From: Liolophura sinensis
Taxonomy: Eukaryota > Mollusca > Polyplacophora > Chitonida > Chitonidae
Direction: 5' to 3'
Length of the DNA stretch: 64,000 bases
NCBI RefSeq assembly: GCF_032854445.1
Contig: NC_088307.1
Coordinates: 3,720,001 to 3,784,000 of the forward strand
Shown here: positions 10,168 through 52,400 of the stretch, piece after piece
Numbering within the stretch: position 1 is the stretch's first letter
Layout: each line of letters opens with the position of its first letter
Position numbers and translations under genes: made by a program
Notes under the pieces: generated by a model
Database searches by the model: none
Seen by the model: the letters and a program-made list of their open reading frames with translations, nothing else
What the model was told of the DNA's origin: nothing

Positions 10168-13100
10168 GTAATCTACCTTTTTTTCTGTGATGGTGCACAA
10201 CTAATTTAGTAAACTGCTAAGATCCAGTTTACATACCCTCAGACATTCCATGCCATTGAGTCTTTGCCATTTCCAAGACAGAGATTCTGTCATCTGTAAG
10301 TATTGCAACAAAGATGATATTAATAAAGCAGGCCAGTTTGGGATTTAGCAGTCATTGTTATTCTGACAAAAAGGAAACTTTTCACACATATTTTATGTCG
10401 TGGACTTTTTTTACATCTGTGATATAATTATTTCACTCAACAGATTTCATCTATACATCATGTACAGTTAACATGTCTCGAGGCTCTTTGAGTCTACTTA
10501 GGGTGAAAAGGCTCAGAAAATTGTCAATTGTTAACCCACAAGTTTTCTTTTATTGCAATGATGTAAATTTTCCCCTTCTTTTGAACCAACAAATATTGCA
10601 ATTAAAATGCTTCCGTATGTATACACACAAGTGCTATTTTATCTGTCCTGCTCTGATCTTTGGACGATTAGTGCGTTTATTTAGGATTATACAGGCTCTC
10701 TACTCTACAAGTGCTCCTGTTGTGTTTCTATGCACATCTTCCATGCAAAATAACATGTCCACACTATGACCTTCTTGTGTCATTATGATGCAACGAGTAG
10801 CTATAAATCACCTACATAGCTGATCATTATGAACACCCTTTTTTTTTTGATTACGATATAATAATAATCGCACTGATTTGATTCTCATTAGGGTTTTGTT
10901 AGTTGCAAAGAACATCAATGAAAAATAACGAACATTAATCAAAAACAGAAATTAACATACTTCGTTATACTTTTTTTCACAATACATACATGTATATGTA
11001 AGAAGGAATTAAATACAAAAGGTTCGAATTTTCAATTTTTGGCCATAGATAAATGAAATATGCGTAAACGTGTTTACACGTACAGGTGCATTGTACATGC
11101 AACTATCTGCTAACAGCGCATCATAAAGCAAATAATAAAAACTCTAAAGATAACCTAACATATACATCAGATATACATATCATTCAATAATACATTATGA
11201 TTCATATATCATTGGTTTTGTACTACAGGTACAGACTTAAACATATTACTGCAACCAAATTATTCCGGGATCGCATTAAATTATCCTCAAAATTATAATT
11301 ATATTATAGATAATCAAATCATTCTACAACTCATATATATACATAGTGTATCAGACTCACTTCCCTAATTTGTTTGATATCGAATGGAATTATTGCACTC
11401 ATTTACATTACACATCACATTGCAGATGTCTGTTTTTGATGGTCTCAAACAAAGATGAAATATTTGAACCATACATCTGTGAAATACTGAAGGGTATGCT
11501 TCTGTTCCCCATCACCTGATTTCTGTGGGTAGGATTTTTACCGTAACATCGATCGTATTTGACACAAATGTTTGTAAAGCATAAACATCGTAACACCTGT
11601 CTCAAAACTCTCTACTGAGATCTCACAGGTCACTTCACCTGAATCAATGACTGCATTTGCCCTAAAAATGATCAAAAGTGCAATTAAAAGAGGCAAATAA
11701 ACTTCATAAAAGATTACTTCTGGTGCTGAATTTTACATCTGTCCTGTAGGTCATCAACCTACACCTTCCAAACAAACCTCAAAACAACTTTCTAAGATCA
11801 ACGGAACACTCCGAACTGGAAAGAAGTCATGGACGAAATTTTAGGTCAACTACCATAGAATATAAGATGGAACGTACAAGACTAGAGCATAGGGAGTAAA
11901 ACTAAAACAGTAATAACACCAGGACAGCCAGCAGGTAAATGGTCAAAGGTATTCGGCTTCCTGTATGCTTATTTGGCCTCCATTACGACTTCCTATCACT
12001 TAGGCTCTGTTGGGGTTTTATTCTAATAAAGCTAGTGCAGAATGAACAGATGCTATCTTTGTAAACAAAACCGGGTTCAGTTGTTCCCTTTCCTGTGTCA
12101 GGCACATGTAAAATACTCTGACCACATGGTCTAGCCATGATGTCAGTCTACTACATTGTACATCTGTTAATATGCTGAAATGGTGAAGTAGGTACATTCA
12201 AGCTGTGTCCTAGGTCAATATGCCATTTCTTACCCAATATTCTTTCATTCTATTTTACTACATCGAGGCAAGTTACCTTGAGGTTATGGCAAAGTCATCT
12301 TCATGATCATATATAGCCGCCAGTTTAATTCTTCAGTAAACGTAAGTAATAAGGTTACCAATATCTTGACAGATATACAATTGTACTTTTCCTAAGGGTA
12401 GGCCTACATACATGTATGATGTGTGTGCTTGTGCTATCACAACAAAGACGTGGGTGTTATCTCGAGAGATATCCATTCTATAAACAAGATGAATAAAATC
12501 AGACTTTTTTTCTGAGCCTGGAGCTGCTCAGCTCAACCCACATCCTCATGGATGTCAATATCATCCCCTCCAATGCCATATCATGTAAAAAGCCTATACT
12601 GAATCACAACATTGTGTCGTCTTACATGTACATGCTGGTGCAACAGTAGATATTAGGGATCTGAACACAAAGCACAAGGAACATTAAATTATCTCATGTA
12701 TATACAGGGAGATTTGGACATTTGAGACACCATTAAAATCATCCAAAGCCCTGCTACACACGGTAATCAACTATCATGGCAACACTGTCTAAAAATATAT
12801 GATAACCTATGTTTGTGTTGCCAGATGAACCTTGGCCCTATTTCAAAGCATGACAATCTGATATACGTGTATATTGTTCACTGGTATGTGTTATAAATGT
12901 GGTTAGGCAGATCAAATAAGATATCACGGTGTTCTAAATAGTGATATGTAACTTCACGCATAAATAGATAAATATTGTGATTATTACAATATAATAATAT
13001 GGGTGTCTCGGGGTGGCCATTCGTCAAATCAGGACATTTCTACTCAGTACTGATACAAACTGTAAACTTCACATGTACATGTACAGTATGCATATCTGCT

Positions 13101-14732
13101 CCAGTTCATACAGCCAATATGTTCTTAATTGTACAGCTGTCATTTTAAAGGAAGATAACTAACTGCCAGACTTGTAGCAAAGGGAAGCAACTCCTCACAT
13201 GGGGGGTGGGGATGGGGAAACAACTTGGATATATCATACTGCCCTACAAAGGGTAATAGCAACAACCCAAAGGCCTGGATTATATTTAAATATTTTTTGT
13301 TTACCTTCATTTTGTGTAATGAAGTCCACCACTTCAGTTGTCAAAAGTTTATATAATACAGACAATACAAATCCACTGAAGCAACTCTCCACAAGTACCT
13401 GTACATTTTATACAGGTGAGCTTATTTGATTGGTGTTCTACGTCATAGTCAAGCTTGCTCTACAAACAAAAGTGCAGGAAATATTCAGAGCAAACTGGAA
13501 GTGTGTTGTTGGTGTAGTACAGCTACTACAGATATTGAATTACAACATGTATGTAGTGTAACTACATTATTTTGTGATAATAGTTCTGCATTCATATCTA
13601 GTCTACAATACAAATGTTCACAGGTAGTGGACATTTGTGTATTGAGTCGAGCTGATTAGGTTTGGATTGTACAAATACATTTGTAAACAATCAAGATGTT
13701 GAACACTGCTTACTTTTTCTTTACATATATCTGAACTGTTATATGCTGAGCTACTTTTAACTTACATGACAGGCAGTCAGTTTTTATGGGTGGAAATCAC
13801 CTCCTCCTCACCCAATTATCGACTGGCTTCTACCCTTAAGAATATAAAGTAGTACATGCCAGCCTCTGATGATATAGCTACATGGACTGCTATGCAAATT
13901 CACCTCACTGGAAAGGCAGAAACATTCACTGAGAAGACAACAAATATTTTTGAATTAACCAATCAGAGACTAGCATACATGGGTTTGGGTGGGTATCATA
14001 AATATCATAAATATGCACACAGATATTCTTACTGGTTTGATTGGTCGTCTACACCTGATGTTCTCCTTTCATACACAGCCACATCAGACAAGTAAAACAT
14101 GCACTGAGTCTTTGTGAGGACTTGCAAAACCGATATGCAAGGTTTCTGTTCACATTTTGCATCAAAATAATTGTTAGCTGTCTCTGACACTTTAATTCAT
14201 GAACAAGAACTGAATCCATACGGCACAAGCAACAAGTCATTTTTTCTCCAGGCCATAAGTAAAGTCAAGTCAGTCTGGTGTGAGTGATGATTAAAGAATT
14301 TACAGGTCGCAAATGGATGAAGATAGTTAGCCGAGTTTACCTTCGTTAATACACCCCTATATATCTAGGTATTACCCCAGCTCAGTAGCACGTGTACCGT
14401 CAACGTCTGGTTCTCTACAACCTCACAGGAGTCAGGAGTGATAAAGACACCAACATTAACATCCAAGGGGTGGGGGTGGGGGTGTTGTGGGGATTACCTA
14501 TCATGTTACAGTATATAATAACAACCATACAATCATATACCCCATACCATGTAAATAAACAGTGTGTATACATATATATGTATATATACAGGAATCACTG
14601 CATCAGCTATGCTCAGTCTTAAAACAAGAACAGCACTAACTGAACGCAACCATTAAGCCAGAAATGACACAGAACTGTTCACGTCCAAGGCCAGAAATCT
14701 TCAGGTTGATCCTCAGAAATCATGATGGTCTG

Positions 14733-14855
14733 TCCAAGGTCAAGGGTTATGAATCTTGGGTCAAGGTCATCCATCAGTTGCAGGTCAAGGTGTTTCATCA
14801 AAGGTGTAGACATCCACCACATGCCAAGGTCATTCTCAATAAAACAAGGTCATCC
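14733..14855. promoter_or_regulatory. Cluster of nuclear-receptor-type half-sites
   Basis: Five AAGGTCA or AGGTCA hexamers lie within about 120 bases, including a perfect TCAAGGTCA at 14761-14769. That is the extended half-site known for monomeric orphan nuclear receptors. The cluster is about 0.4-0.5 kb 3' of the RABGAP1 stop. It may reflect a degenerate GGTCAAGG-rich repeat and not a true enhancer. Confidence 0.3.
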
Positions 14856-15236
14856 AAGCTAATTCCTCCCCAGAAACAGATGGTTTGTGAATCCTCAGAA
14901 CTGAGTAAAAACAGGTAAATGCTCCCTGTATAGTACACAGTAGTACAGTGTATCGGTAAAGCATGAAGTCACTGTCACTCTGACAACATTTATATCAGCA
15001 CTGAGGAAAAGAAAGTATGCCAGCATGTAAAATATGCTGAGGAAGAGCTCAAAGGCAGGGGTCACAAGGGTCAAAGGCCAGGGGTCACAAAAGGATGAAG
15101 TTCCCACAAGCTGAAGCCAGGTCCAGGTGTTGGGTTCATACAGGTGTAGAGGACCACCCAGATTTGGGATCACACAGGTGAAGTCCTAAGGTGTTCAAGA
15201 ACCACAGGATATGTAGACAAGACAAGCCCGCTGACC

Positions 15237-40231
<24,995 letters not shown>

Positions 40232-42710
40232 TTCAGTATCTGGATGACTTCATCACCCTGGTGTTCTTTGAACAGATGTCGATGGTCAGCGCATTTAATA
40301 AAAATCTACTTTAGATGCGATGGAACTGAAATAAAGGTGAACAAAACATAATAAAATAAATAAGAACTATTTCTTCATTCATCTCAGTGGCACCCAACGT
40401 GCAGGTGGCTATGCTTTCTGAAGACAAGTTACTTTAAAATGCCGTATGAGACTGTAACATGTGTCCAACCTGACATAACAATACTAAGTTTCTAATAAAT
40501 AGTAAGTCAGGGAAACTTCCCACATCTCTTTAAGAATCTAACACTTATCTGCTCTTTATCAGATGACAGAGATTACATGTAGGTCAGTGGGGGTTGAACA
40601 ATGTAAATCCATTCCGCAACTCTACCACATTTGTTTGTTTGTTTTGTTTTGTTCTGTTTTTTTTTTAGTGAGAAAAAACAATTTAGTTAAATCATATGTT
40701 AAGTTTCCAAACCCTACAAAGCATGGCATTTGACTTGAGCAGAAACCTAGTTGTAGGATTTTGCAAATATGAGTAGCAGATTATGGGAAGGTCTCTCATG
40801 ACAACTGAATGTGCATCCACAACAGCTGCATCTCTCGATTATCATTTACTTTTTTACACTCACCCTCCAACATATTCAAAGATAAAACATCATCAGGTTC
40901 TAGGATTATGGTTTAATGCCAAGTTGGTAATATTTCAGCCATATTATGGCAAACCAGGTAGTTTGCAAAGTGCAGACACGCATAAGGAAATAGGAAAGAT
41001 AAATAATCCACAAGGAAATAAAAGGCTTTCCTGCAATCTGTCACCTCAGTAGCAAAATCCTGTACCTCTCAAGAGATTCCTACTTGTTTTGTTCATGTAC
41101 TTCATAAGACCCAACCACAACCATCTCTACTGCCCCATTCCCTCTTGGGACAAAGGCATATGTCCTGCTTTACATCCCTTCCAATACAAAATTTGTCTGA
41201 GAGTGAACCAAACAAATCGAAACTTGGATAAAACCAGTCCAGTGGAATTCTATCTGCTGCTTCTACTTCAAATTTAAAAGTACAAACTCAATAAATTATA
41301 ATTTAAATTCACCTTTGATTTTAATGTCAAAATCTTACTTACTGTCTTTCCAGTAATTAAAGAGAACAGCAGGCTAAGACAATAATCTAAATTGTTTATT
41401 GTTTGGATCTTTGGCTGAGTGGATCTTCCATATTAATGTCTAGATGACTTCATACCTTTGCATTGTTTTCATTAGTGCAGATGCATTTTTAACAAATAGT
41501 TGCTGAGAATACTAATCAGAGTTAAATCTACCATTAGGCTGACACTTGAGTCTTCCACTCTAGGTGGAAATAAATATGTTTTGACTCATAACTATGCGTA
41601 TGTAAGGGTAGCTGCACAATGGTACAGAATCATTAAGGCACAGAACTAAAACTTAACGAGATAAGGTCACCATTTGTTTTATGGTGACTTTATAGGCACC
41701 CCCACCCCCCACCTCCTCTGCGCCCACATGCATACACAAAACAGTGAGAACAGAAACTAACTTATACTGCAAAGTGAGTTCAAACAGATCCACTTTCTAG
41801 CTTTATGACCTCAATCTTGAACAAAGAATAGAAGGGGTGGCTTTGAGTGACCACCCCTATGTTTATCAAAGTCAGTGACACTGGGCTGTTTTTTCGACAC
41901 GATGTACTTAACATTTAATCACGACAGTGTCAAGAAAACATTAGTTCCACGAATTTTTGGGACTCTGACCTCAGGTCTTCAAGTATCGAGCTTATCATTC
42001 GTCATGAAAAGTGGTGTTGTGTTGTTGTTGTTATGTCTAAACACCAACCTGTCAAGTGAAACCCATTGTTGTTGTTGTAACATCAAAACAATTGAGTTTT
42101 AAATTGATTCTTTGTTTAAACAATCGACAACTAGCTCTTCGCCAATAGCAACAATATTTTTTTTGCAGGAACACTATCCAAAGGAATACCCACCGATCAA
42201 AGGCTCCTTGAAACTCAGACAGACATAATAATGTTACATTTCTTCATTCGTAACATAATAAACATATTCACATGTGTACCGCTAGATGGCGTTTACGTGA
42301 AGATGATGTCACCAGCTTCGCGGAGCCACGTGACGATTCATGGGGATCCCCCACGTGTGACAGATATCGTCTGCTACAAAACTTGATCAGCTGTTAATTG
42401 ACAAATTATAGCTTTACGAAACTGATCCTCGTGTTGACATCTGCGTTTTTCGAGTTCGAATAGCATTTCGAGGCTAGCTGCCAAAAGATTGAGTCTGACG
42501 TCCCGGTAACCAAGGTTACTGAAGTATTTAGGTCGATGATGAGCAGTCGAAATCTGTTTCGTCTTAACTTCGCCAAGGTGAACTTGGCAGAAGCAACGCG
42601 CCTGGAGATTTGTAAGGGAATACGTCGCTCGTCTCTAGCAATATCTCTAGCCGGTTTTAACACAGCCTCCCTGTGTATCTGCTTTATTTAGTTGATTGCT
42701 GAACGAGATA
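40232..42710. promoter_or_regulatory. Intergenic region between divergent RABGAP1 and alpha-tubulin genes
   Basis: About 2.5 kb separates the two start codons. The tubulin-proximal 400 bases are richer in CpG than the surroundings. They include two CACGTG palindromes (42327-42332 within GCCACGTGAC, and 42352-42357), the E-box of bHLH-zip factors. RABGAP1 probably has upstream non-coding exons here, which I could not place. A diverged copy of the RABGAP1 start region lies at about 41409-41510. Confidence 0.5.
41409..41510 (-). repeat. Diverged duplicate of the RABGAP1 start-codon region
   Basis: GGCTGAGTGGATCTTCCAT and TAGATGACTTCATACC match GGCTGAGTGCATCTTCCAT and TGGATGACTTCATCACC at 40212-40256, in the same order and spacing, offset by about 1200 bases. 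On the gene strand the copy keeps the ATG and reads MEDPLSQRSKQ then stops, against MEDALSRSS in the gene. It is either a duplicated alternative first exon that decayed, or a chance-retained segment. Confidence 0.6.
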
Positions 42711-46346
<3,636 letters not shown>

Positions 46347-47821
46347 AGCAAAATGAAAAGCAGTGTAAAGAGAGCATTTAGGAGGTTGTCATATAGATAT
46401 GTCCGAATATTGTTATAGCCCTGGTGAATGGAAAGGGAACATCTTGATATTGCACTGGTCTGTAAGTGGGTGTGTCAGTGTTCTTGTTTGTTTGTGGTCT
46501 AGCCAGTTTCCTTGGGCTTTAGTGTTACATGGTGAATAGACTTTACTGATTGTATCCAAATGTTCAGTATAACTATTAAAAGGAAGCGGGAGAGGGAAGG
46601 GACTTATGTATGTTGTAAACACCTCGGTACATGGAATGGAGCCGCTGCTCCTTTCTTTTCGTTTAAGTGTACATTGTGTGTTTCCTCTACCCATAAAGTG
46701 GAGTGGGAAGGAGCATATGGCTTTTGTAAACATATAGTACAGATTCTAGACAGCCGCGAGTTGTCTCTGATGAAAGCTGACAGGTACTCAGAGCCTGTCA
46801 TGTTTTTATAGTCAAAATAGTTTTGCCACAGAGACAATGTTCGGACTGCTTTTATAAGACAGCCTCTGTGTAGTCTTTGCTCTCTCTATGCAGCTTCATT
46901 TTGTAATACACCTGCATATTTCCCTATTTACCCTGTATGTCATCAAACTGATGACTGTCCCAGACATAATAGCCAGTTTTCATCTGCTCAACCTGTTTAA
47001 AAGTATACAGTTCTATTTCCAAAGACACAAAAAGCATTTTCGATGTTAACCATAAAGGTAAGGCAAGCTAGTTGGTGTTGATCTGCTCGATTGGATCATG
47101 ATAATACAGGTGTTTGTAAAATCTTGTGCCGTTACTGGCCTATAACACCAAATGTTTGACTGTTTGAGCAAGGCCAAGTTTCACAATCACCTGTCGCAGT
47201 ATGCACACGTAACACTGTAGACATATTAAGGCTGCCATGATAGATAAGTGCACTTTAGATTTTTGAGTGCTGTGTAAAATTAAACCCTGCTCACCATGCT
47301 TTTGAAACACTTTCCATGTGTAATGTTGATTTTGAAACGTGCTGGTATCACTAGTGATACCCTGCATAATTTTCATAATAATGAGGTGATTCATGAGGTG
47401 ACATTTGGTTATGACTACAGTCAATGTAAGAAGTGGAAACCTTGGAGCATTTTAAGGCCGTTTTCCAATTAGAGCACAAACAGTTTTGCGTTGAAATTTA
47501 CATCGTTTGGAGGAACCAGCGCTCCGACAGGTGTCACCATTATTAAAACATGGCATAAGTACAAGTACTGTTTATCTTTTAAGGAGGTGTCCTTCCTATC
47601 ACACAGACAACACAGAAGTCTTTCAGATATTTAGACAGTTTACATTTCTTTTTCCTATTGTTGTGGAAACTCTTCCCAATACAAATCATGCACACTGGTG
47701 TGTGTGTTTTTGTATGAAAATGACATTTAGTACATGTATATGTGCAACCCAGAACTATGTTGATACAATCAAGATTTTACTATACATGCAAGACTTTTAA
47801 TTTACATGTACATTTAAGTTC

Positions 47822-48352
47822 TTAAAGGACAAGACAGCACCTGACTAAAACATCTTTCAATTGAAAGCAGGATTCTCAAGCTTTCTAAAAGGTATCATAC
47901 TTTATTATTTTAATGAGATTTCACCGAGTAACATGTAGAACAAAATGTCAATACTGCACAAATGACCCGAACGGGGCCGTGCATGTGCAGGCTACTTAAA
48001 CTGTAAGTGATATAGCAGGTTTACTCTATCAACAATATGAGAAATATCCTTGTAGTATGTTCAGTTTCCGAGAAAGCTATTTATCACTTGGACCTTCATC
48101 ACGAAAGTCCACAACTTTTATTTGCCATAGGCTACTTCTACTTCTATAATACAGAAAACAACTTCATGTTAGGGAGCTAAAGTAAACTTGATGTTGATAA
48201 TGGAGACGCGCTGAAGCTGTGTCAAGACGAAGTTTCACTAAACTTATACAGACTTGAAAAAAATCTAAAACAATATTTAATGCCAGCTTAAGATACTTTG
48301 AATGGTCTTTCAGTGGACGTAAACATTAGTCAGGTGCTGTCTTTTACTTTAA
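47822..48352. mobile_element. Inverted-repeat element flanked by TTAA
   Basis: The left end is TTAA-AGGACAAGACAGCACC-TGACTAA. The right end, on the other strand, is TTAA-AGTAAAAGACAGCACC-TGACTAA. The inverted repeats of about 23 bp differ at two to three positions. The element is about 530 bp and lacks a transposase reading frame. TTAA at both borders is the target typical of piggyBac-type transposases, so this looks like a non-autonomous relative. Confidence 0.7.
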
Positions 48353-49081
48353 CAGACATTCATATTCTTTGTGCTAGAATTGTTTACTATTTACCAGTTT
48401 TACAGAAATTTAAACATTTTTAGACATTATAATTTTCATTTGTAATTGTCTATAAAAGCATTGCAGTATTTATCAAACATGCTTCAGAACTGGATCTACC
48501 AGCATTTGACATCTGGAGGGCAAGACTATTTAAGCTTTTTAGTAAGGCTGGTATTGCATTTTCAAGTGTTATTAAACAGTATCTGAACAAATCCAACCTT
48601 TCCTGGTTTTGCATCCCAGGCTGTACATTGAATGCTGGTAAAATTTACTCAAAAAACATGTCTGCTATTACACAAAACTAAAGTCAGTATTAAAAAATAT
48701 TAAATCATTTATTTACATGTGATATTGATGACATAAGAGATACTGCACTACAAGCTATACAGTTCAAGCTATGATCATTTCCAGGTGGTGTAGTAAAACC
48801 AGAAGTTTTGTATTCGTAAAGCATATAAACAAGATATTGTAGAGTACAGCCACAACTTTGGCACTGAAGTACATTTTTAATGGATAAAGACTAATCCTTT
48901 TCCTAAAACTACAAAAATGATTTATTACGTTCAGTTGATGTACATCTACATACCTGCTATACCCGTTTCATGCGTTTAAAAAATTGGATTTTCTGTAAAA
49001 TATTGTCTTGAGTTAATTACTTACACAGTATCAGTATGATATTAATCGTAGATGTGCCATAGGAACACTTCACACAAGATT

Positions 49082-49340
49082 TTCCTTGATTCCCGACCTT
49101 GGGCAGGAGATCTGTTCTTGAGGCCTAGCTTGCTGACAATAAATGGCTCAGTCTGTCTTCATTGGACACCACTTGTCTTCCATCAATATGGTGTGCATGT
49201 CTGCACATGCCTCCTGTAGGAAATTTCATCAATAACTTGCCAAAGGTTGGTGGTTTACGCCTTGCATTGTGGTTTCCTCCAATCACAAAACTGACCACCA
49301 CCACATAATTAAAGGAATTCTTGAGTATGACAAACAACAA
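49082..49340 (+). mobile_element. SINE family B, diverged
   Basis: Sense-strand blocks: CACCACTTGTCTTCCATCAA, TATGGTGTGCATG, ATTGTGGTTTCCTCCAATCA, AAACTGACCACC and GGAATTCTTGAGTATGAC. They are the reverse complements of blocks in the copies at 6.9 and 16.7 kb. No clean tRNA head was identified. Confidence 0.5.
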
Positions 49341-49434
49341 AGAATTTTCCACTGGAGGATGATCACTGATGGAACAACAGGAATGGGCACTGTGTAATCA
49401 TTCCTTTACAAAACCTGTACTCCAGCAGGTTCTA

Positions 49435-52400
49435 TTACTTCACTTTTTTCTTGCCTTTCCTAGTCAAAAAACTATCACTTTCCACCTTTCGCTTTCCTTG
49501 ACATTTCTTTTCAGTCTGAAAATTGAAATGAAAACATGAATTGCTGCCTTCGATAACTTCACAGAAGAAAGGACGCCTTGACAGATCCACTGCAACTTTC
49601 ATCTGAGTGTAAGTTAGTTCAGCAATCAAGGTATTTATTTTCTGTAATTCACCTAAAGTTTAGCATTTTTCAAGTGACATGTTTTACTTGATTCATCCGC
49701 CTTATATGCCACTTAAAAGATTTCTATTAAGCTGAATTTCTTATCAGAAAAACTTACGGGTTGGCATAAAACGTATAATTACAGCTAAATGTGATTCTAG
49801 AAGAGCATTTTTACATACCAAATTTCAGATGAAATATAGTTCAATGTTTTTTACTGTCAAACACTGAAAAATTGTTCAATGAACTGAATGCAGACGAATC
49901 TTTGTGAGGTAAAGCCTCATGACTTAAAGCCTCGGCTGCAAAAGAGAGACCTGTATTCAAGCCTACATGTTTAGCTGTGGCCGTAAAAAGAATCCAGTTA
50001 CAGCCTGAGCAGAACATTTTATCAACACTGGGCAGTATTTGGAGCACCTACTGCATGGAAACCAGAGCATGACTTCGGACAGATGGGTAGAACTAAATGA
50101 AAATGGCTCCCTCCACTTCTGCAGGAATACAGATTAAGAAAAATGAACCTAGTGGAACTAATCATTAGGTAATAGGTCTTAACACAAAACTCACCAGTTT
50201 CTCTGAAGATTTTTCCTCTTTAAACTGTTTTAAGTCTGCTGTGAAGAGCACCTGCAATCAAAAGCAAGACTGATATAAGAGTTAGTACGTGTGGAAATCA
50301 TCTACTAGTAAACAATACAGTGGCTGGCCATTTTGAACACTCTCTACATCTCGCATTAAATTAATTTCTGGTCATCAAGGAAAACAAGCATTTGGGAAGA
50401 GTTGCTTTTGTAATACATGTCCCTTACTAGTTTGAGCTGTCAGAATAATACATGGAGCTATGTCAAAATCCGAGAAAAACCTTCCAAAAGTTTGCTGAAA
50501 TTGAATGGAAAAGCTAAAACTTTGTGTAACTCATCACGGTGAAACCATCTACCTAGTTTATCAGTTTAACCTTTCAGCATAACACATGTAGCCATGTCAA
50601 TGAAACTAGTGAAGCCATCTATATAGTTTCAATTCAGTACAATGACCTGTTTTGAAAGAAGAACAGAAAATTGTTTTTGGGGTTCACACCCATAGTCCCT
50701 CAGGTGCCGCGACTAATAATTTGATGGTTCGGTCTATATGTCTAAAAAACAGATATGGAAATATCAAAGGTCACCTGATATAGGCATTAAAAGGGCTTCT
50801 AGTGTCCTTAGAGAAATATTGTATTTTTAACAACAAATTACAGACCAAAACTTATACCATTGTTTCAAACAGATTTACGGAGTATAAGCATAACACCACT
50901 AAATCTGTACTGCAAGAACAAGAATACAAGAATAAATCTTTTGGCAGTATATGATGTGATGCAAAAATATCCCATGAGTGAAGCCGAATAAGGCAAAGCA
51001 GACGCCTGGTAAGGCAGTTTGGCCAGAATAATTTACTTAATTCATTGGTGTTTTACGCAGTACTGCAAAATATTTCATGTATACAACAGCGATCAACATT
51101 ATTGTGGGAGAAAACAGGAGTACAAGTTGTTCTTTATCACTTACTGAATGTGCCCATCCAGCGTAGTCTCCCCACAGTCCCCTAAAATGGTCTCCTGCAG
51201 TTAAAACAGTCAAGCATTATAACTGGATCTAACTTACTTAAGATGGTCAGCCAACAACTTGCAGATGGTCGTGATTTTTCACCGGGCTCTGCCTGGTTTA
51301 TTCTTACTATACTGTCTTTTAAGTGCGATATTCAGTAAATGTATTACGACAAACGATGTGCATCATATTTCAACGCCAAGAAGGTATTGAGAGAAAACAC
51401 TAAAAATCCATAGTTGATAATCCATACAGCAAAGGTTTCAAACACATGGTGGTACCACTTCTCAGCTTGGTGTTTCACACTGTGTTCAAAAAGTTTTCAC
51501 TTAGATGGCAGAAATCAGATTAATGAGCATCCGAAACCGGAGACGGCACACTAAACCCCCGACCTTCGCCAAGTATTGACAAACCTTCTGACTTAAAACT
51601 GCAGCCAAGAGTTGGATTCGAACATGTGGCCTCCTAGGTCAAGGGACGGCCCTGTTACAGCTTTGTGCATTACACTGATAATCACAGAAGGCTGATCAAG
51701 ATACACACCCACCTATTTCCCCATACAGCTTGTCTGTGAGGCTCTTGGCCTGCTTCAGTTTGGGCATGTAGTCCCTGGCAGCTATCTGCCACACATGGGT
51801 ATCCACGGGAACAGCCTCTGCTTTATCCAGAGACATCAGACATACACAGTCGGCCACCTGAAACATCAAGGTAGTATAAACAGCTGAACAGTAGGATGTA
51901 AACCAATCATTACAGTGAAAGACAGCTAAAAAAAAACAACAATTAAGTATAGTTCTAAGTTTAAGTATAGTATCTGATGAACACCTTAAAAAATTTTATT
52001 TTATTTATATTTTTCTTAAAGAGTTTAATGTATTTCAATGATTAAATTCTGTGGTGGGTGTTATGAACCATACAGTCGGTGTTATTGGCATGGTGTTATT
52101 CTAGTGAAGCAGCACTATTACAATCTCATATCATTTTTCATATCATATATGAACACCAGCTACTGTAATTATTAACTTTTTTGCAAGTTTGCAAGGTGTT
52201 TATTCAGATATATTCTGAACACATTACTCTGCGTAGACTGATAAAATTATACTCTTTGTGAAGCCTTGAATTTGGCCAATCCAACCATCATTGTTTTGTC
52301 TCCAAAATCAAATTATAAATGTGCCTAAATTGCACTAAAAGTAACTCTTTTATATGCGAAAGGTTAAGGAATTAGGGTAGATGCTTCATAACGCCTACCG

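Larger units (their letters stand above)
8267..15236. other. Non-coding stretch downstream of RABGAP1
   Basis: No exon with family similarity and matching splice sites was found on either strand; the reading frames here are short and isolated. Contents seen: a 47-bp tandem duplication (10074-10167), a fragment of a family A SINE tail (about 13423-13462), and a cluster of AGGTCA-type sites (14733-14855). Part of 10-15 kb may be RABGAP1 3' UTR, but no clear minus-strand polyadenylation signal was pinned down. Confidence 0.5.
46347..49434. other. Convergent intergenic region (tubulin and OGG1 3' ends)
   Basis: Holds the 3' UTRs of both genes. Candidate polyadenylation signals are ATTAAA at 46575-46580 for tubulin and, on the minus strand, AATAAA at 48926-48921 for OGG1. 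A TTAA-flanked inverted-repeat element (47822-48352) and a SINE (49082-49340) lie between. No coding exon was recognised. Confidence 0.45.

Noticed and set aside
42406-42663. Minus-strand 85-codon reading frame in the tubulin 5' region
   Set aside because: Arginine-rich translation of CpG-rich promoter DNA; no family match, and it does not join RABGAP1 in frame by any splice I could see.
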